From contig NC_069662.1 in NCBI RefSeq assembly GCF_027244095.1, forward strand, positions 87,764,294 through 87,828,293: 64,000 nucleotides of DNA, in the 5' to 3' direction. Below the pieces are notes generated by a model. The model did not search any database. It saw only the letters and a program-made list of their open reading frames with translations, and had not been told where the DNA came from. Numbering within the stretch: the first letter of the stretch is position 1; the number at the start of each line of letters is the position of its first letter. This document shows, piece after piece, positions 1-11,873 of the stretch. The position numbers were made by a program, and so were the translations under genes. Origin of the DNA: Hemicordylus capensis (Eukaryota; Chordata; Lepidosauria; Squamata; Cordylidae).

Positions 1-1352
1 TCCCTCAGTGGGTAAATCCTTTTTGTCTCCCACTTGATATTTGCTTGGGTCTGCAAACAAAGGATGGTCTAAAACAGGGAAGAGTGGTGAAGTGGGTTGT
101 GCAAATGTCATAGCTCAGGGAGGGACACCAGATTCTCAGTGTGGAGGCCAAGAAGGGGTTACTCAAACTTGCTAATTTAGCTTCAGTTACCTGTTTAAAT
201 GTAAACCGCCCTGAGCTATTTTTGGAAGGGTGGTATAGAAATCTAATAAATAAATAAATAAATAATAATAAAGGGGAGAGCTCAAATTATTTGAGCATCT
301 GCGGAGAACTCTATAGAAACCCATGGAATCACTTGATCGTTTTGAATGATATGAATGAGTTGCTTGAGTTGGAGGGCATCAAAGTAAAGCTTGTTTGGGA
401 GGCTGTATAGTGAACTTTTGTTTACTCTTGCTTTCTTATAATTATTGGGAAAAGCTCAAAGTGCTCCCTGCCACCTTTTAAAGTATTTGGGATGAATCCA
501 AATAGGTAATCTTTGAAAAAGAAAAAGAAATTTGGGCAGAACTACTATTTTTTATGGTTGATATTCACCCTAACCAGGAGAGATTCAGCTGAGCCTAATT
601 TTTAATATCCTTTTTGAGTTGTGAAAAAGAGAGAGTCTATGCTTATTTTCCTTAATGGCTTTAGATCCTTTAGATCCTTATCACTTCTGGATATCTGAAG
701 CTTGAATATTGTAAGCTTATATTAGACATTTGCTGCTGAAGTTTCCTTTGTTCTTCTATACAAATGTGGATGAATATAAGTTCTGACTTCTGATAAAGTG
801 TTTCTAGACCAGCTGTTTATTTGTAAAGTGTTAATATTTCCTTGACTGCTAGTATTGCTTCCCATGGATTAGGTGAAAGTCATATGATGTCGTCTGCAAA
901 TAAATTGGTTGTATGTGTTTTTTTTACCACTGATTTGAAACCCCTGAATTTTTGTGTCATTTTTAATTGTCAGCTAGTACTTCAACTGCAATGGCAAAGA
1001 GCACTAGGGGAAGGGGACAGCCCTGCTTCGTACCCAGAAATAGCTTGATTGGGTTTGAATCTAGCTATTTTTCGGTTGGGCATCAAACCTGTTTGGTCCT
1101 CAGAAATGTACTCAGTGATGAAAAGGGTGATCCTATTGGCCAAGATAGCAGTTAAACATTTCAAGCCCTGGTTCACTAATGCTATGGGGCGATATGATCC
1201 CAGGGAGGAATTGTCTTTGGCTTGCTGAGGTAGAACAACTATTCTAGATTGCTTCCAAGTCCCTGGGATCACAGCCCCCTGCGTTACGCTGTTGAAGGAG
1301 GAATGCAAATTTCAGCAAAAATTATGAAAAAGCCATCAAGCCCAGGTGCTAT
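1..1352 (-). mobile_element. L1-type LINE fragment, 5' part (alpha)
   Basis: Minus-strand frames show L1 ORF2 reverse transcriptase motifs in order: APGLDGF near 1340, GSYRPIALVN and ILANRI near 1140-1200, EDQTGLMPNRKI near 1075, and FADDI near 880-905. Stops and frame changes interrupt it. The 3' portion lies left of the window. Confidence 0.85.
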
Positions 1353-1546
1353 ATGTCGTCCCCCCCACGCACCCCAGCACCGTTACATGCATTAATACAA
1401 GAATAATGTGACGTCCTGAGACTTGCTTCTGTCCAAACAAACTAGACAGATTGTGTAAACCGCCTGGAGATGTGAATTGTGGTGGTAGATAAATGTGTAA
1501 AATAAAGAGACATGACATTAAAACGATTCTTCCTTTCCTTCTAGGG

Positions 1547-2970
1547 GCAGAGGAGGAAAAGCCTAGTGGGAGGAGGCCCATCACCTCCAGCAGCCTCATG
1601 GTGGCTCGGAAGCTGCTGCTGTCTCCCCTGCTGCGGGAGCGTGGGGCTGCTTCCGGGAAGGACACCCTTTTCTTTGATGGGCCAGCCCCTGTGGCTGGCC
1701 CATCAAAGAAAAGGGTGAAGCACCCCAAAACATCAAAGAGGCAGCCCCCCGCAGAAAGCAGCAGCAAGGGGAAGCCACCACAGGAGGGCAGACCATCAGC
1801 CCTCCTGGGCAAGGCCGGTCTGCGTCGGGCTAACAAGGCACCAGGTGGGGGTGTGCCTTCTGGGGAGAAACCCCTTCCCCACCTGGGGGAGGGGAGACTC
1901 CCCAGAAGGAGGCTGGAGGCTGCGGGGGATACAGCCAGGAGATTGCTGCACATCCCCAGGAGCAACCTGAGTCTGCACCTTGGGGAGGCTGGGCAGGGCG
2001 TCTCCCCGCTGGGGGGGAACCGTTTCTCGGGCTTGTCCCGAGAGACGGTTCTTCCCCAGATCCCTTCAACTGGGAAGACGACCCTGACCCCAATGGGGAG
2101 ACCCCCGCCAAAGCCCTTGCCATCATGGCAACATCCATCTGCTTGGCGGGGGCCCGAACCATTGCCAGCGCTCATGATCAAAGCGCTGGGGCCCCCCAAG
2201 GCAGACACAGAGCCTTGCTCCTGGGGACATCCCCCCTCAGTCTCCAGCTCTGTGGCCAAACCACCGCCACCACACTTCCCACCGAAGCCACGCCCTTGGG
2301 AAGAACCACCATCTCATCTTTCCCAAGGGCCGTGGCTTCAGGTGCGAGCCCTACGCAGACCGGCTGATGTGCCGGTGGCAACCCCTTGGCGGTGAGACAG
2401 CAGCAGTGGAAGGCCACCACCCAAAATACCATCGTCGGGGCTGCTGGAGGACCTCCACTAGGTCTCGCCCATTCTGCCTTGCCATGATGGGAGAACTGGT
2501 TCTTCGCTGCCCTTGGGATGAATCACCATCTCAACTTTCCCAAGGGCCGTGGCTTCAGGTGCAAGCCTTACAGAGACCAGCTGATGTTCCGGTGGCAACA
2601 CCTTGGCAGTGAGACAGCAGCAGTGGAAGGCCACTACCCCAAATACCATCATCTGGGCTGCTGGAGCACCTCCACTAGGTCTCGCCAGTTCTGCCTTGTC
2701 ATGATGGGAGAACTGGTCCTTTGCTGCCATGAACCAAAGTGAGGACCCCTGTCCACTCTGGATGAGACCTCTTCTGAGGAGCAGCATTGGGTACAGAACC
2801 TGGACGTACTTCAGACCTCAGACGATCCAGGACCCCCAAGATCATCTCATGCCCCAAGGCCAGACGACTCACCATTACCACCAGACACAGTGGGATGCCA
2901 CCACCCCAAATACCATCATCTGGAGGACTCACCATTACCAGTAGACTTGGATTCTGAGGGGTCAGCAAGG
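1547..2970 (+). other. GC-rich block with a 300-codon frame (alpha)
   Basis: A ~1.4 kb GC-rich island inside AT-rich DNA. It begins right after a splice-acceptor-like tract (CTTCCTTTCCTTCTAG at 1531-1546). The longest plus frame (1493-2395) is Pro/Ser/Arg/Lys rich, has an NLS-like PSKKRVKHPKTSKR, and ends ...PADVPVATPWR. A 307-codon antisense frame also exists, so openness partly reflects low stop density. Inside are a perfect hairpin (1663-1717) and two copies of a ~215-bp repeat (about 2296-2510 and 2511-2730). I do not recognise a family; a decayed transposon ORF or an exon of an unknown gene are both possible. Confidence 0.4.
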
Positions 2971-4760
2971 TAAACAGCATTGCCACAGCCTCGACAAATC
3001 CTGAGTCTAAAGTACATTGCTAAGGTTAATTAGCAAGATTCTAATTCTCTAAGAAAAGGCGAGTCATACTTCGCATATGCATTGAAATGAGCGTTAACAA
3101 AGGCATAGGGATTTCTGAAATTAGTGAGACGCCCCTCGACTCTTCCCCGGGGCAGCATCTAACATTGTACCTTCTCAAGAAGCTGGCCTTGTGCTCTTCC
3201 ATTTCAACCTCACTTTTGAAAAGATCCATTGTTCAAGATATGCATGCAGATGTAGAAAGTTTGGGATTATTTTTTGGAAAGAGAAGTAGAAGACTTGGAA
3301 AACTTAAAATCCCTGGGGGTCCCCCGTTGGGCTCTCCCTGTCTCCCCATGGGCTGGTTCGGGTCAGTTTGGGGCAGATTCAGCCCTGTTTGTGCACTTGG
3401 CCCTGTTGCGCATTCAGCTAATGTAATTGGCCGGATTGTTCATGCAACATTTGGTATCTGTAGGTCATTGGGAAGTATATTCAGAATTTCTTCTCCAAAA
3501 AAGAGAGTAAATTTCCCCAAGCCTGTTCTGGTGTAAAATGTAGTGCATTCCACTAATTTCAGTGGCAGGGTTGTGTATGCAAAATTTGATATCTGTCAGG
3601 AGCATGGCTTTATTTCACAGAAACAAATTCTTCAAAATACATCACAGATATATGTTCTTTAGGTGTAGATACTGGAGCCTAAGAAGCAGCAATAACAACA
3701 TCACTGAATGGAATTGACAGGAAGGACAGAAGAAATTAGGAACTATGGAAGCAGATTGGCAGCCTTTCTTTGTCTTTCCAGAAGAGGTAAGAAAAGCAAT
3801 ATATTTATACGAGAGAAACCTTGAGTATTGCACAGATGAAAAACTGGAAGCAGAGTTCTGCCAGAAAGAGACTGTACTTAAGCACTTTCCCCCGTTTGAG
3901 GAGGAGAGCTTTCCATTCCACTTTTCCCTTTCAGAAAAATATTCCCATTTCCATTTCCCTTTCCCCTTCCCCAAAATAATGAGGGACTTCAAACAGCAAA
4001 GTTTTGACAAACTCTCAACCTCCTATGTTGCACAGACTTTGGTGAAATTAATAGCTTTCAATCTTTTTCCAGTTTCTTCTAGATCTCCTAGAAAGGCTTC
4101 TGATTGTGAATGGCAGGTTGGGGGCGGGGGGAGAATTCCTGTTCCTTTTTGGCCAAAAAGATTGTTTTATGTTTGCTTTTCAGGGACAGGCAGGGATGCT
4201 CTTGGACAGCCACTGGCTGGTCTTTGCTCTCTAGATCTGCTGCAGCATCCAGAATACTTCCCCAGAGAAGAGAATGAAGAATGAAGGACAGCTGGGTTGC
4301 CTGGAAAACAGAGTCATCTTTGGAGCCTCGTTTGCATAGCAGTTTTGATTCAAGTGGGAAAGTCTTGAAACTGTCTTATGGACTGTGGCCGAGGGAATAC
4401 AACCTCCACTCTGTGTTGGGACATTCCTGTCCATGTGGAAAAGACTTCAGCACATTTTGTGCATCACAGAAGCTAGGCTTCAGGATCCAAACTAGGAGCC
4501 AAGATCAAAGGGTTCATCTCTTGGGTTGGTTATCTAAAAAATGTTGATCCATTTAACGCGGGATGGAAACCGTGAATTGGTTTCTATACATGTTGTGTCT
4601 TTGCTTGTTGAATGTGTACCATTTACATTTGTCTTGGTAGCCTGTTTTGCAACATTTAAGTATGTTGTATATATATATATCCTTTGAATGTTCTGAAGAG
4701 AAAATAACACATTTGGTAGACTGAAACTGTGGCAACTTGTGAATAAATCATCCTCTGGAT
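2971..4760 (+). other. Unclassified ~1.8 kb block ending at a possible polyA signal (alpha)
   Basis: AT-richer DNA following the GC block. A 179-codon frame (3745-4284) starts MEADWQPFFVFPEEVRKAIY and passes through a pyrimidine-rich FPFHFS...FPFPFP stretch. A shorter frame lies at 3087-3536. AATAAA occurs at 4742-4747. No family recognised and frame lengths differ between units, so I do not call a gene. Confidence 0.3.
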
Positions 4761-4911
4761 AAATTCATAGTCCTGTGTTAGTACATTTTCTGTTTCTTAG
4801 AAACTGGACATGATGCAAGAGATACAGGTTAATAGCCTCGTTAGGCCCATCCATATGTCATGTTCAACACTCATACAACAAGTGTACAGTGTTGAGCCCT
4901 GCTTACTGAGC

Positions 4912-5148
4912 AAAGAGGCACCTTTTTAAAGTGGTGGTTTTCTTTATTTGAGAGGGGGAGAGCAACTGGCCCTATCCATCCCCAGCACAGTACCACTCCC
5001 ATGATTCTTGCTAATATCTATCTTATATTTTCTTTTTAGATTGTGAGCCCTTTGGAGCCATCTTATCTTATTTATTTATTATTTCTCTATGTAAACCGCT
5101 TTGGAAACTTTTGTTGAAAAGTGGCATATAAATATTTGTAGTAGGACG
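4912..5148 (+). mobile_element. L2-like SINE/LINE tail (alpha)
   Basis: Recognisable L2/MIR-like 3' sequence: TTTAGATTGTGAGCCCTTTGG, then GTAAACCGCTTTGGAAAC and a GTGGCATATAAATATT end. Tail type is common in squamates. Confidence 0.6.
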
Positions 5149-5210
5149 CAGGCACAGTCATTCATGTGTTATGTTTTACGCAGGTCCAGAAGTACACTAT
5201 ATATCTATAC

Positions 5211-5355
5211 CAGGGTTTCCATGCAATGAAAAACCCAAATCATGTGTGAAGTGCTCCCCAATTGTAGTGTAGTCTGATTTATATGCAGGCTAAAAAATTC
5301 CACTTTGAACTCATAGTAAACTCATGGTAAAGCCTGCTGTGTGAAAAATGCCCTG
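5211..5355 (+). other. Deletion scar: 10 bp of one MITE joined to half of another (alpha)
   Basis: Bases 5211-5220 are the first 10 bp of the MITE seen whole at 33512-33646. Bases 5221-5355 are the right half, from the hairpin tip onward, of the MITE seen whole at 39084-39366. Everything between (5,710 bp in gamma, including YAE1) is missing. One base (C) is ambiguous at the junction. Confidence 0.9.
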
Positions 5356-5528
5356 GTGATACTGAATCATTTTTTAGAAAGGTGGATAGATTCTGAACTG
5401 TATAGGATAAATATAAATATCCTATGCACAATATGGTTTGAAGAGCAGTTTTACAGTTCTACCCTAAAAGAGCCTGAATGAGTCAAACTGAGCTGTATAT
5501 ACTCTGGAACCTAAACACTGACTTGCTT

Positions 5529-6810
5529 CAGAGGCGTAACTAGGGAAAACGGCGCCCAGGGCAAACACTGAAATTGCGCCCCCCCCCCCAAGCGCCCAGA
5601 GCCTTTGGATGGATAGGGCGGTTGTGTTTTATAGTAATAAAATAGTAGTAGTCTAAAATAAAATAGTAGTAATAATAATGTAATAAAAATAATAATAAAT
5701 ACCACAAATGAGTGTCCTCCGAGGCGAGGGGATGGCTGTGGGCGGCGGGGGAGCAAGCGGAGTCCGGACTCGTCCCCAGGGACTTGATCAGGGACCAAGA
5801 GGATGGTGCCCTCTAACTTTAAAATCTTTTTGGCCTTGTGGGGCAAGACTGTAAAATCCTTCATGGCCTATGAGACACAGCTTGTGCAAAGTCTGCCTCA
5901 TCCTCTGAAAGTCCCCCCACCTCTTTGTCAGACTCCAAGTCCTCGGTGTCTGAGTTCTCATCTGGGTTATTGGGTGCTGCCGGGGTGGTGGGACCCTGGG
6001 GTGACAGGCTAGGTGGATGGTGCACGGGATGTGGCTTCTCAGCCTGCTGGGAGGGAGATTTCTGGCCCGACTCACTAGAGAATCACCTGAGGTGTGACTT
6101 AGATTTTCCCTTCTACTTGGAGCGCCCCCTAGTGGTGCTGTGACTAGACACAGACTTTGCTGTGGGTAATGCGCCACCATCAGTTTTGGTGGGAGATTTT
6201 GGCGGGACCATTTACCAAGCTCCTCAGCCATAATGCGCCTAAACACATGTTTGGGGTAGTATAGAAATATTTTAAATAAATACCACTTGCAGGTGCTCAG
6301 GGACCTCCTCCTCAGCATCCCCGTCATCCAAAACTGCACTCACACCTGCCCTGCTGCTAGGCTCGGCACCCCTTGCCCCTTCCCCAACTGACACAGATCT
6401 TTGTGTACCTGGGGCTTGCAAGGTGGATGGCAGAGCAGACTCAGGTTGCTCGGTGAGGGAAACACCTTGGCTGCCACCCTCTGAGTCTCAGACTTGCTCT
6501 GATGGCCTGGTGATGCTTGGTCGGGTTGTTGTTGCCCTTGGCTTTTCCTGCTGTTTTTGGAGCCTTGCGGAAGAATCGAGCTCCTGCAAGGTGTTCAGTG
6601 GAGGCACTCCTTGCGGATGCTACTGCCCACGCCTCGTTGAAGGCAGAGGCTGCCACAGAGTCCTCTGAGAGAGACCTCTCCACACTGCCGGTCTGCATGG
6701 CCGTAATGGAGGTGGTGCACGAATGATCAGGTTGAGACAAAAACAGCTGGGGTCCACCGTCTCCCTTTCCCCCTGACTCATGGCTGGGCTGAACAATGGG
6801 ATGCAATCAG
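5529..6810 (-). mobile_element. hAT-type end and decayed open frames (beta)
   Basis: Starts with CAGAGGCGTAACTAGGG, the same terminal motif family as the hAT MITE at 11660. Minus-strand frames in several pieces look once-coding (acidic SDTEDLESDKEVGGLSEDE near 5900; Ser/Ala-rich frame 6441-6806 with SVERSLSEDSVAASAFNEAW). No catalytic motif is recognised and no matching right terminal repeat is found, so the type of element is uncertain. Confidence 0.4.
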
Positions 6811-7740
6811 AGGTGCACCTAGGTAATTTTGGAGCCTGGGCCTAAAGGCCTTTGGAGGCCCACCTCCCCTGCAAATTAAACATCATCATGCTCGGCTGGA
6901 TGACCACAACACCTGAGGATATTCTAAAGAGGATTTGAGGGGGCCCCAAGGGCTGTGGAGGCCATGGACTTCAGCCCGGAAGACCACGGGTAAGAGCACC
7001 TCTGCCCACTCCTTTAAGGGTTGGAAACCTAAGAACTTGGGGACCATAAAGCAGCATATGAGTGCCCATATATGGTTTTTAAAAGGTGCAGTTCTCAGGG
7101 CCTGTGGCAGGAGGTTTTTTCTCAAGAAGACCCTGACTGGGTTAAGTCTGGTTGGTAGTTAATGTATAGGCCTATTTCAGACATGAGAGGTTTCTCCCTG
7201 ACTGTTGTTTAAATGGGGTTGTTAGCTAATAATTATTTTAGATTCAGAGGCTGAAGCCTTTCCTCAGGAGGAGCCAGAGGGCAGCCTGTGTTAGGCTTAT
7301 CAACAGGCCTTATATATTAACTATTTCAGGACTGGACAGCAAACATTGGATCTCAAGACCATCCTGAAGGGATCCAAAACATGCAGGAGAACTGTGAGAA
7401 TTGTGGGATCCTTATCCTTAGTTTTAGATGCTGGCTGGTATTCAGATTAAGCTGCTAAACAAGACTACAATACTCAGGGAATATTCTAAACTAGCTGACC
7501 CAGGCGCAGAGCATCTGCGCCCCTAGGTCTCTCTTCCTCTCCCTCCATTTCAGGGCTCAGTCAGTTCTCCTCCCATCCCTTCAGTCAGTCTCCCTCTCCA
7601 CCCTTTCTGCCGGCAGCTCTCATCCTCCTCACGAGGAGCTCCCAGCAGCTGCTCCCAAACTCTTGTGAGAGCTACCACACACTCGATTAGCCATGGGTAC
7701 ACCTTAGAGAATTATATAGGTAGATAGATGACTACCGAAT
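6811..7740. other. Unclassified repeat-derived DNA (beta)
   Basis: Begins with a CAGAGGTGCACCTAGG terminal-like motif, then mixed DNA, then a pyrimidine-rich stretch (7510-7630) and TAGATAGATGACT. No gene seen. Confidence 0.3.
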
Positions 7741-7994
7741 TTCAATAGGACTTCCTCTAGTAAATTTAGTCAGGCTGTCAGCTACCGAGTCTAAAGTGGT
7801 TGCTGTCAGTCAGGTGGATTAACTAGTTATTAATTAATGCCCATCTTAACTTCCTGCCATATAAGCTGTAAAGACGTTGTACAGCCTCCTATATTACACT
7901 GGCTTTACAAGTGAGGCAGCCACACTTTGCCTTGGTCTTTCAGCTGGACACTGGGCTGGAGAAGGATGCATCCAGGCAGACGCTTCCTAGAAAA

Positions 7995-8288
7995 AGGAAC
8001 ATAGGAAGCTGCCGTATACTGAGTCAGATGATTGGTCCATCTATCTCAATATTATCTTCACAGACTGGCAGCGGCTACTCCAAGGTTGCAGACAGGAATC
8101 TCTCTCAGCTCTATCTTGGAGAAGCCAGGGAGGGAATTTGAAACCTTTTGCTCTTCCCAGAGCAGCTCCATCCCCTAGAGAATATCTTACAGTGCTTCAC
8201 ACTTCTAATCTCACTTTCATATGCAACCAGGGCAGACCCTGCTTTGCTAAGGGGACAAGTCATGCTTGCTACCACAAGACCAGCTCCT
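7995..8288 (+). mobile_element. Squamate SINE-like repeat (~290 bp, beta)
   Basis: Begins AGGAACATAGGAAGCTGCC and ends in GGGGACAAGTCATGCTTGCT...ACCAGCTC. The same sequence recurs at unrelated sites in this window (36854, 61531), so it is an interspersed family. Class not certain. Confidence 0.7.
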
Positions 8289-9790
8289 CTGATGACCCAA
8301 ATAACCTGCACTGGATGCAGTTTTCAGTTCTGGGATGTTGTCCAGGCTGGCTGGCACCCATTCCTCACACTTCAGCGAAAACTGGTTTACAGCACTTGGA
8401 GCATTTTCAGAGGGGGTATATTTTGATGATATTCAAGAACAAAGCCAATTGAGGTGTCATGTCTGCTACAAATTGAAGGATGTTAACAAACTTTGAGCAA
8501 CAAGGGTGGCAGCTCAGAAGAGAGATCCAGAATAATTTTTACAGCGTAGAAGATTGCTTGTATGTTCATCCATCTCATGGAAACAAGAGCTTTCAAAAAC
8601 ACACACATTTGGAACAATTTCACCCCTGCAATGGCCATGATGTTGGATTGCTACTTATCATTATCAAGACTTTCTTCAAGAACTGATGTGCGATATATAG
8701 TAGTGAATTGAAGTTCCATTATACCCTTTATGATACAAATATTTCTTTTTCAGTGTAAACTGCTTTGAGAACTTTTTTTGTTGAAAAATGGTGTATAAAT
8801 ATTTATAATAATCATTTTTATATAGGGCAATTGTTGGGACAGAGGGTTTATCTGAACTTGAGAGGGAATCTGTGGTGACACACAATGTCAAACCAATGCA
8901 CCACAATACACTGCAGGATTTAAAGTGAATGAATGAGTGTGTGTGTGGTGTGTGTGTGTCTATGTGTGTGTGGAGAGAAAGAGTATGTGTGTGAGAGAGA
9001 ACACACACAGACACCATCTATATCTATATCTATATCATCATTAAAATAACATTAATTCTAATTTTTCTTGGCTTCTTCAAGGGGTCTTCTAATGAGGTCA
9101 TCTGATGTCAGCTAGAGGACAATCCAATCAGAAGAAGAATGTGCTAAGGGGCTGAATTAACAATGATGAACAATAAAACAACTGCAATTTCTCAATTGTT
9201 TGAACCGTGCATTTTTCTGTGTAGAGTGGCCCCAATCCGGTTAAAGTCACATGAAGCAATTGATGGCCTCAATTTTCATTCACATCCAAAGGCTCAGCTT
9301 GCTAGTTCCGAAGTTCAGGTGCTCACCGTAGTTTGCTCTTGCTGAAACAGGGTGAGTCCCTGTTCCACAGCATTAGATCACCATTTTGCAGACTCCCTTT
9401 GGACAGACCGACACAGCTGTGGCTGCGACACACCACAGGCAGCCTCTGGACTGAACAAGAAGACTGCTCCACCTGGCCGCAAGAAGACTGCTCTCACCTT
9501 CCCACTCAGCACCTCCCCAGTTGTGAATGAGATGGTAGGGCCCGAGCTCAGTTAGGTGTGGGAGGGGTGAGGAATAATAAGGTGAAACCCCAGACTAGTG
9601 TGGTACAGTCCCACCCCACTCTAATTCTTTCAGGGGGAAAGGCGGGAGTCCAGTGAGCTTCTTTCGTTTCTTTCTTTTCTTTGTACACTGCCCCAAACTT
9701 CCGTCTCTGGGCAGTTTACAGCAAAATAAAACTGATTAAAACAGAAATCAAAACCTTAAAACAATTATAACCACGAGTCTAGCTAAAAAG
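8289..9790. other. No gene seen; L2-like tail and TG repeat (beta)
   Basis: Contains an L2-like tail near 8753-8815 (GTAAACTGCTTTGAGAAC ... GTGTATAAATATTT) and an imperfect TG repeat at about 8935-8990. The remainder is unclassified, with short frames only. Confidence 0.4.
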
Positions 9791-10068
9791 CTTCGCTGGG
9801 TAAATGTGTCTTTAAAGACCCTTTAATCACGTGGTGATTCTCTTTATTTAGCAGAGGGAGAGTAACTGGCCCTCTCCAACCCCAGCACAGCATCCCTCCA
9901 CTGACTGTTGCTGGTGTCTCTCTCATGTTTATTTTTAGATTGTGTTCCCTTTGGGGACAGGGAACCATCTTATTTATTTATTATTTCTCTGTGTAAACTG
10001 CCCTGAGCCATTTTTGGAAGGGTGGTATAGAAATTAAACCAACCAACCAACCAACCAACAAATAAATA
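9791..10068 (+). mobile_element. L2-like SINE with GTAAACTGCCCTGAGCC tail (beta)
   Basis: Shows TTTAGATTGTGTTCCCTTTG, the GGACAGGGAACCATCTTA L2/MIR-like segment, then GTAAACTGCCCTGAGCCAT, GGTATAGAAATTAAACC and an (ACCA/AAAT)n tail. Confidence 0.65.
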
Positions 10069-10074
10069 AGTTGT

Positions 10075-10600
10075 CGGAGATGGGGAGGCTTTTATTTCAG
10101 CAGAGAGTGCATTCCAGAGTCTTGGGGCAGCAACAGAGAAGGCCTGTCCTGTGTGGCCACCAGACAGGCTGGTGGTGACAGTTGCAAATGAAACTCTCCG
10201 AATGATCTCAGTGAACTATGGGGTGCATAGTGAAGAAGATGTACACTTAGATACCCAGGGCTTTATAGATTATAATCAGCAACTTGTATTTTGCCTGGAA
10301 ACTTATTGACTGCCACTGTAGTTCTTTTAATATACGTAGGAATAATATGATCTCTCCGAGATGACCCGGAGAACAGCCTGGCTGCCGCATTCTGTACCAA
10401 CTGCAGTTTCCAGGCTATATACAAAGGCAACCCCACATAGAGTGCATTGCAGTAGTCATGTCTGGAGGTTACCAGCATATGTACCACTGTTCTGAGGTAG
10501 TATATCTCAAGAAAGAGATGCAAATGGCATATATTCTTCTGGGGAAGTGTGATCCCATTCAGAACCAGAAAATCAAAATTGTCTCCTGAGTTCTGACCCC
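10075..10600 (-). mobile_element. LINE reverse-transcriptase C-terminal fragment, L2/CR1-like (beta)
   Basis: Minus-strand frame 10263-10652 contains MLVTSRHDYCNALYVGLP...LQLVQNAAARLF, the conserved segment after the RT palm in L2/CR1-clade LINEs. Truncated on both sides. Confidence 0.75.
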
Positions 10601-10608
10601 GCACAATA

Positions 10609-10845
10609 AGTAAAGTTGTGCCCTTGAGTCGGTATCGACTCCTGGCGACCACAGAGCCATGTGGTTTTCTTTGGTAGAATATAGGAGGGTTTTACCATTG
10701 CCTCCTCCTGTGCAGATGATGCCTTTCAGCACCATTCTATATCACTGCTGCCCGATATAGGTGTTTCCCATAACAGTGGGGATTCGAACCAGCAACCTCT
10801 TGCTCTCTAAGCAAGTCATTTCCCCTCTGTGCCATTAGGTGGTAC
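10609..10845 (-). mobile_element. Sauria-type SINE (beta)
   Basis: On the minus strand, a tRNA-like head (ACCACCTAATGGCACAGAGG, B box GGTTCGAATCC at 10780-10790) and a BovB-like tail (GTCGCCAGGAGTCGATACCG). Diagnostic of squamates. Confidence 0.85.
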
Positions 10846-11659
10846 CTCCATTTTATTTGGATTCAGTCTCAGTTTGTTATCCCTTACTTTCAAATCTATA
10901 TAACCAGAATTGAGAGGAGGGGGAAAGGGGAAAAAATGGTAAAAATGATTCCAGCACATACATAATTTACAACACACAGTGGGAAACCCCTCAGAGTCCA
11001 ATAATGCAGTTGGGTCAGACCTGTCCCTCACTCCACTCTTTTCCTGAAGAAAGTTGATATTCTATTCCTGCTTCTCTTATCTTCCTGCTTGTCCTCTTTC
11101 TCTCACTTCTAATCCTCTCACTTGAGAACTTAAATATTTTTATCTTCTTCCCTTCTCTTCCCTCAGTCCAGCTCATCCCTCAGAATCCACACTACAGTAA
11201 TCCCAAAAGTCCAAAAGGCCCATTTGCCCTTCTACTCCAATGGGGGGCTCTATTCATAGGGTTACAGGCACAATGGTTACTTTCTAGGAAGGTGGTCCCC
11301 CCTCCACCGCCCACGTCTGGCCTGTCATGCTTCTCACAGCAGGTAGGGACTTGCTGTTTCCATTTTTAAAAAAGACAAAACTACCACGGCAACAACAACG
11401 TTGCACAAAAAAGAACAGAATATCCAGGAGATCGGGCTAGGCTAGAACCCTGCCTTAACTGAAAAGTTAGTTTTTCATGTGGAGGGAATGTCCCTCATAT
11501 GGAGGAGCCATCTATCACATGAACCCTCACCTGCAATCAGAGATGTGGAAAGAAGGAAGTGACAAACTGAGGAAATGTCAAGGAGGAGAGAAAATGAGAG
11601 TCTGAAGGCAGATGATGCAGGAACTTCACTGAAGCTAAGCCCTCCATGGGAACCTGAGC
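10846..11659. other. No gene or element recognised (beta)
   Basis: AT-rich to pyrimidine-rich DNA; only short frames. Same in gamma at 25017-25831. In delta only 44471-44690 remains, because of the 769-bp deletion. Confidence 0.4.
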
Positions 11660-11722
11660 CAGGGGCATAACAAGGCTGGAGTGGGCCCAGAGACAAAATT
11701 TTTAAATGGGCCCCTCGCTGAT

Positions 11723-11775
<53 letters not shown>

Positions 11776-11873
11776 ACAAAATATAGTCATGTGACTTGAC
11801 TCTGGGGGGCCCCTCGAGTCGTGGGGGGCCCCAGGCAGCCACCTCCCCTTGCCTAATAGTGGTTACGCCCCTG
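11660..11873 (+). mobile_element. hAT MITE with perfect 8-bp target duplication (beta)
   Basis: Terminal repeats CAGGGGCATAACAAGG and (reverse) CAGGGGCGTAACCACT, flanked by ACCTGAGC at 11652-11659 and 11874-11881. A (CA)n run of about 46 nt sits inside at about 11726-11772. Confidence 0.85.

Larger units (their letters stand above)
1..5528 (+). repeat. Unit alpha, right part only, YAE1-less form
   Basis: Contains the 5' part of the minus-strand L1 fragment, the GC-rich block, the 1.8 kb block with a possible polyA signal, an L2-like SINE tail and the deletion scar at 5220/5221 where YAE1 should be. Relative to beta it lacks 11 bp near position 36. Otherwise alpha and beta are close sisters. 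Confidence 0.9.

Noticed and set aside
1421-1428. ACTTGCTT as the second target duplication of the hAT end at 5529
   Set aside because: The preceding bases (GTGACGTCCTGAG) match the expected terminal repeat only loosely and differ in beta, so the pairing is likely chance.
1336-2259. 307-codon antisense frame through the GC-rich block
   Set aside because: Overlaps the plus frame and shares a peptide with it only because of the palindrome. Low stop density explains it; neither strand can be proven coding.
10780-10790. tRNA-like B box (GGTTCGAATCC), also at 34435
   Set aside because: Part of Sauria SINE heads; no complete cloverleaf, so not tRNA genes.
11475-11768. 97-codon minus frame with a CVCVCV run
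   Set aside because: Translation of a (CA)n microsatellite inside a MITE.
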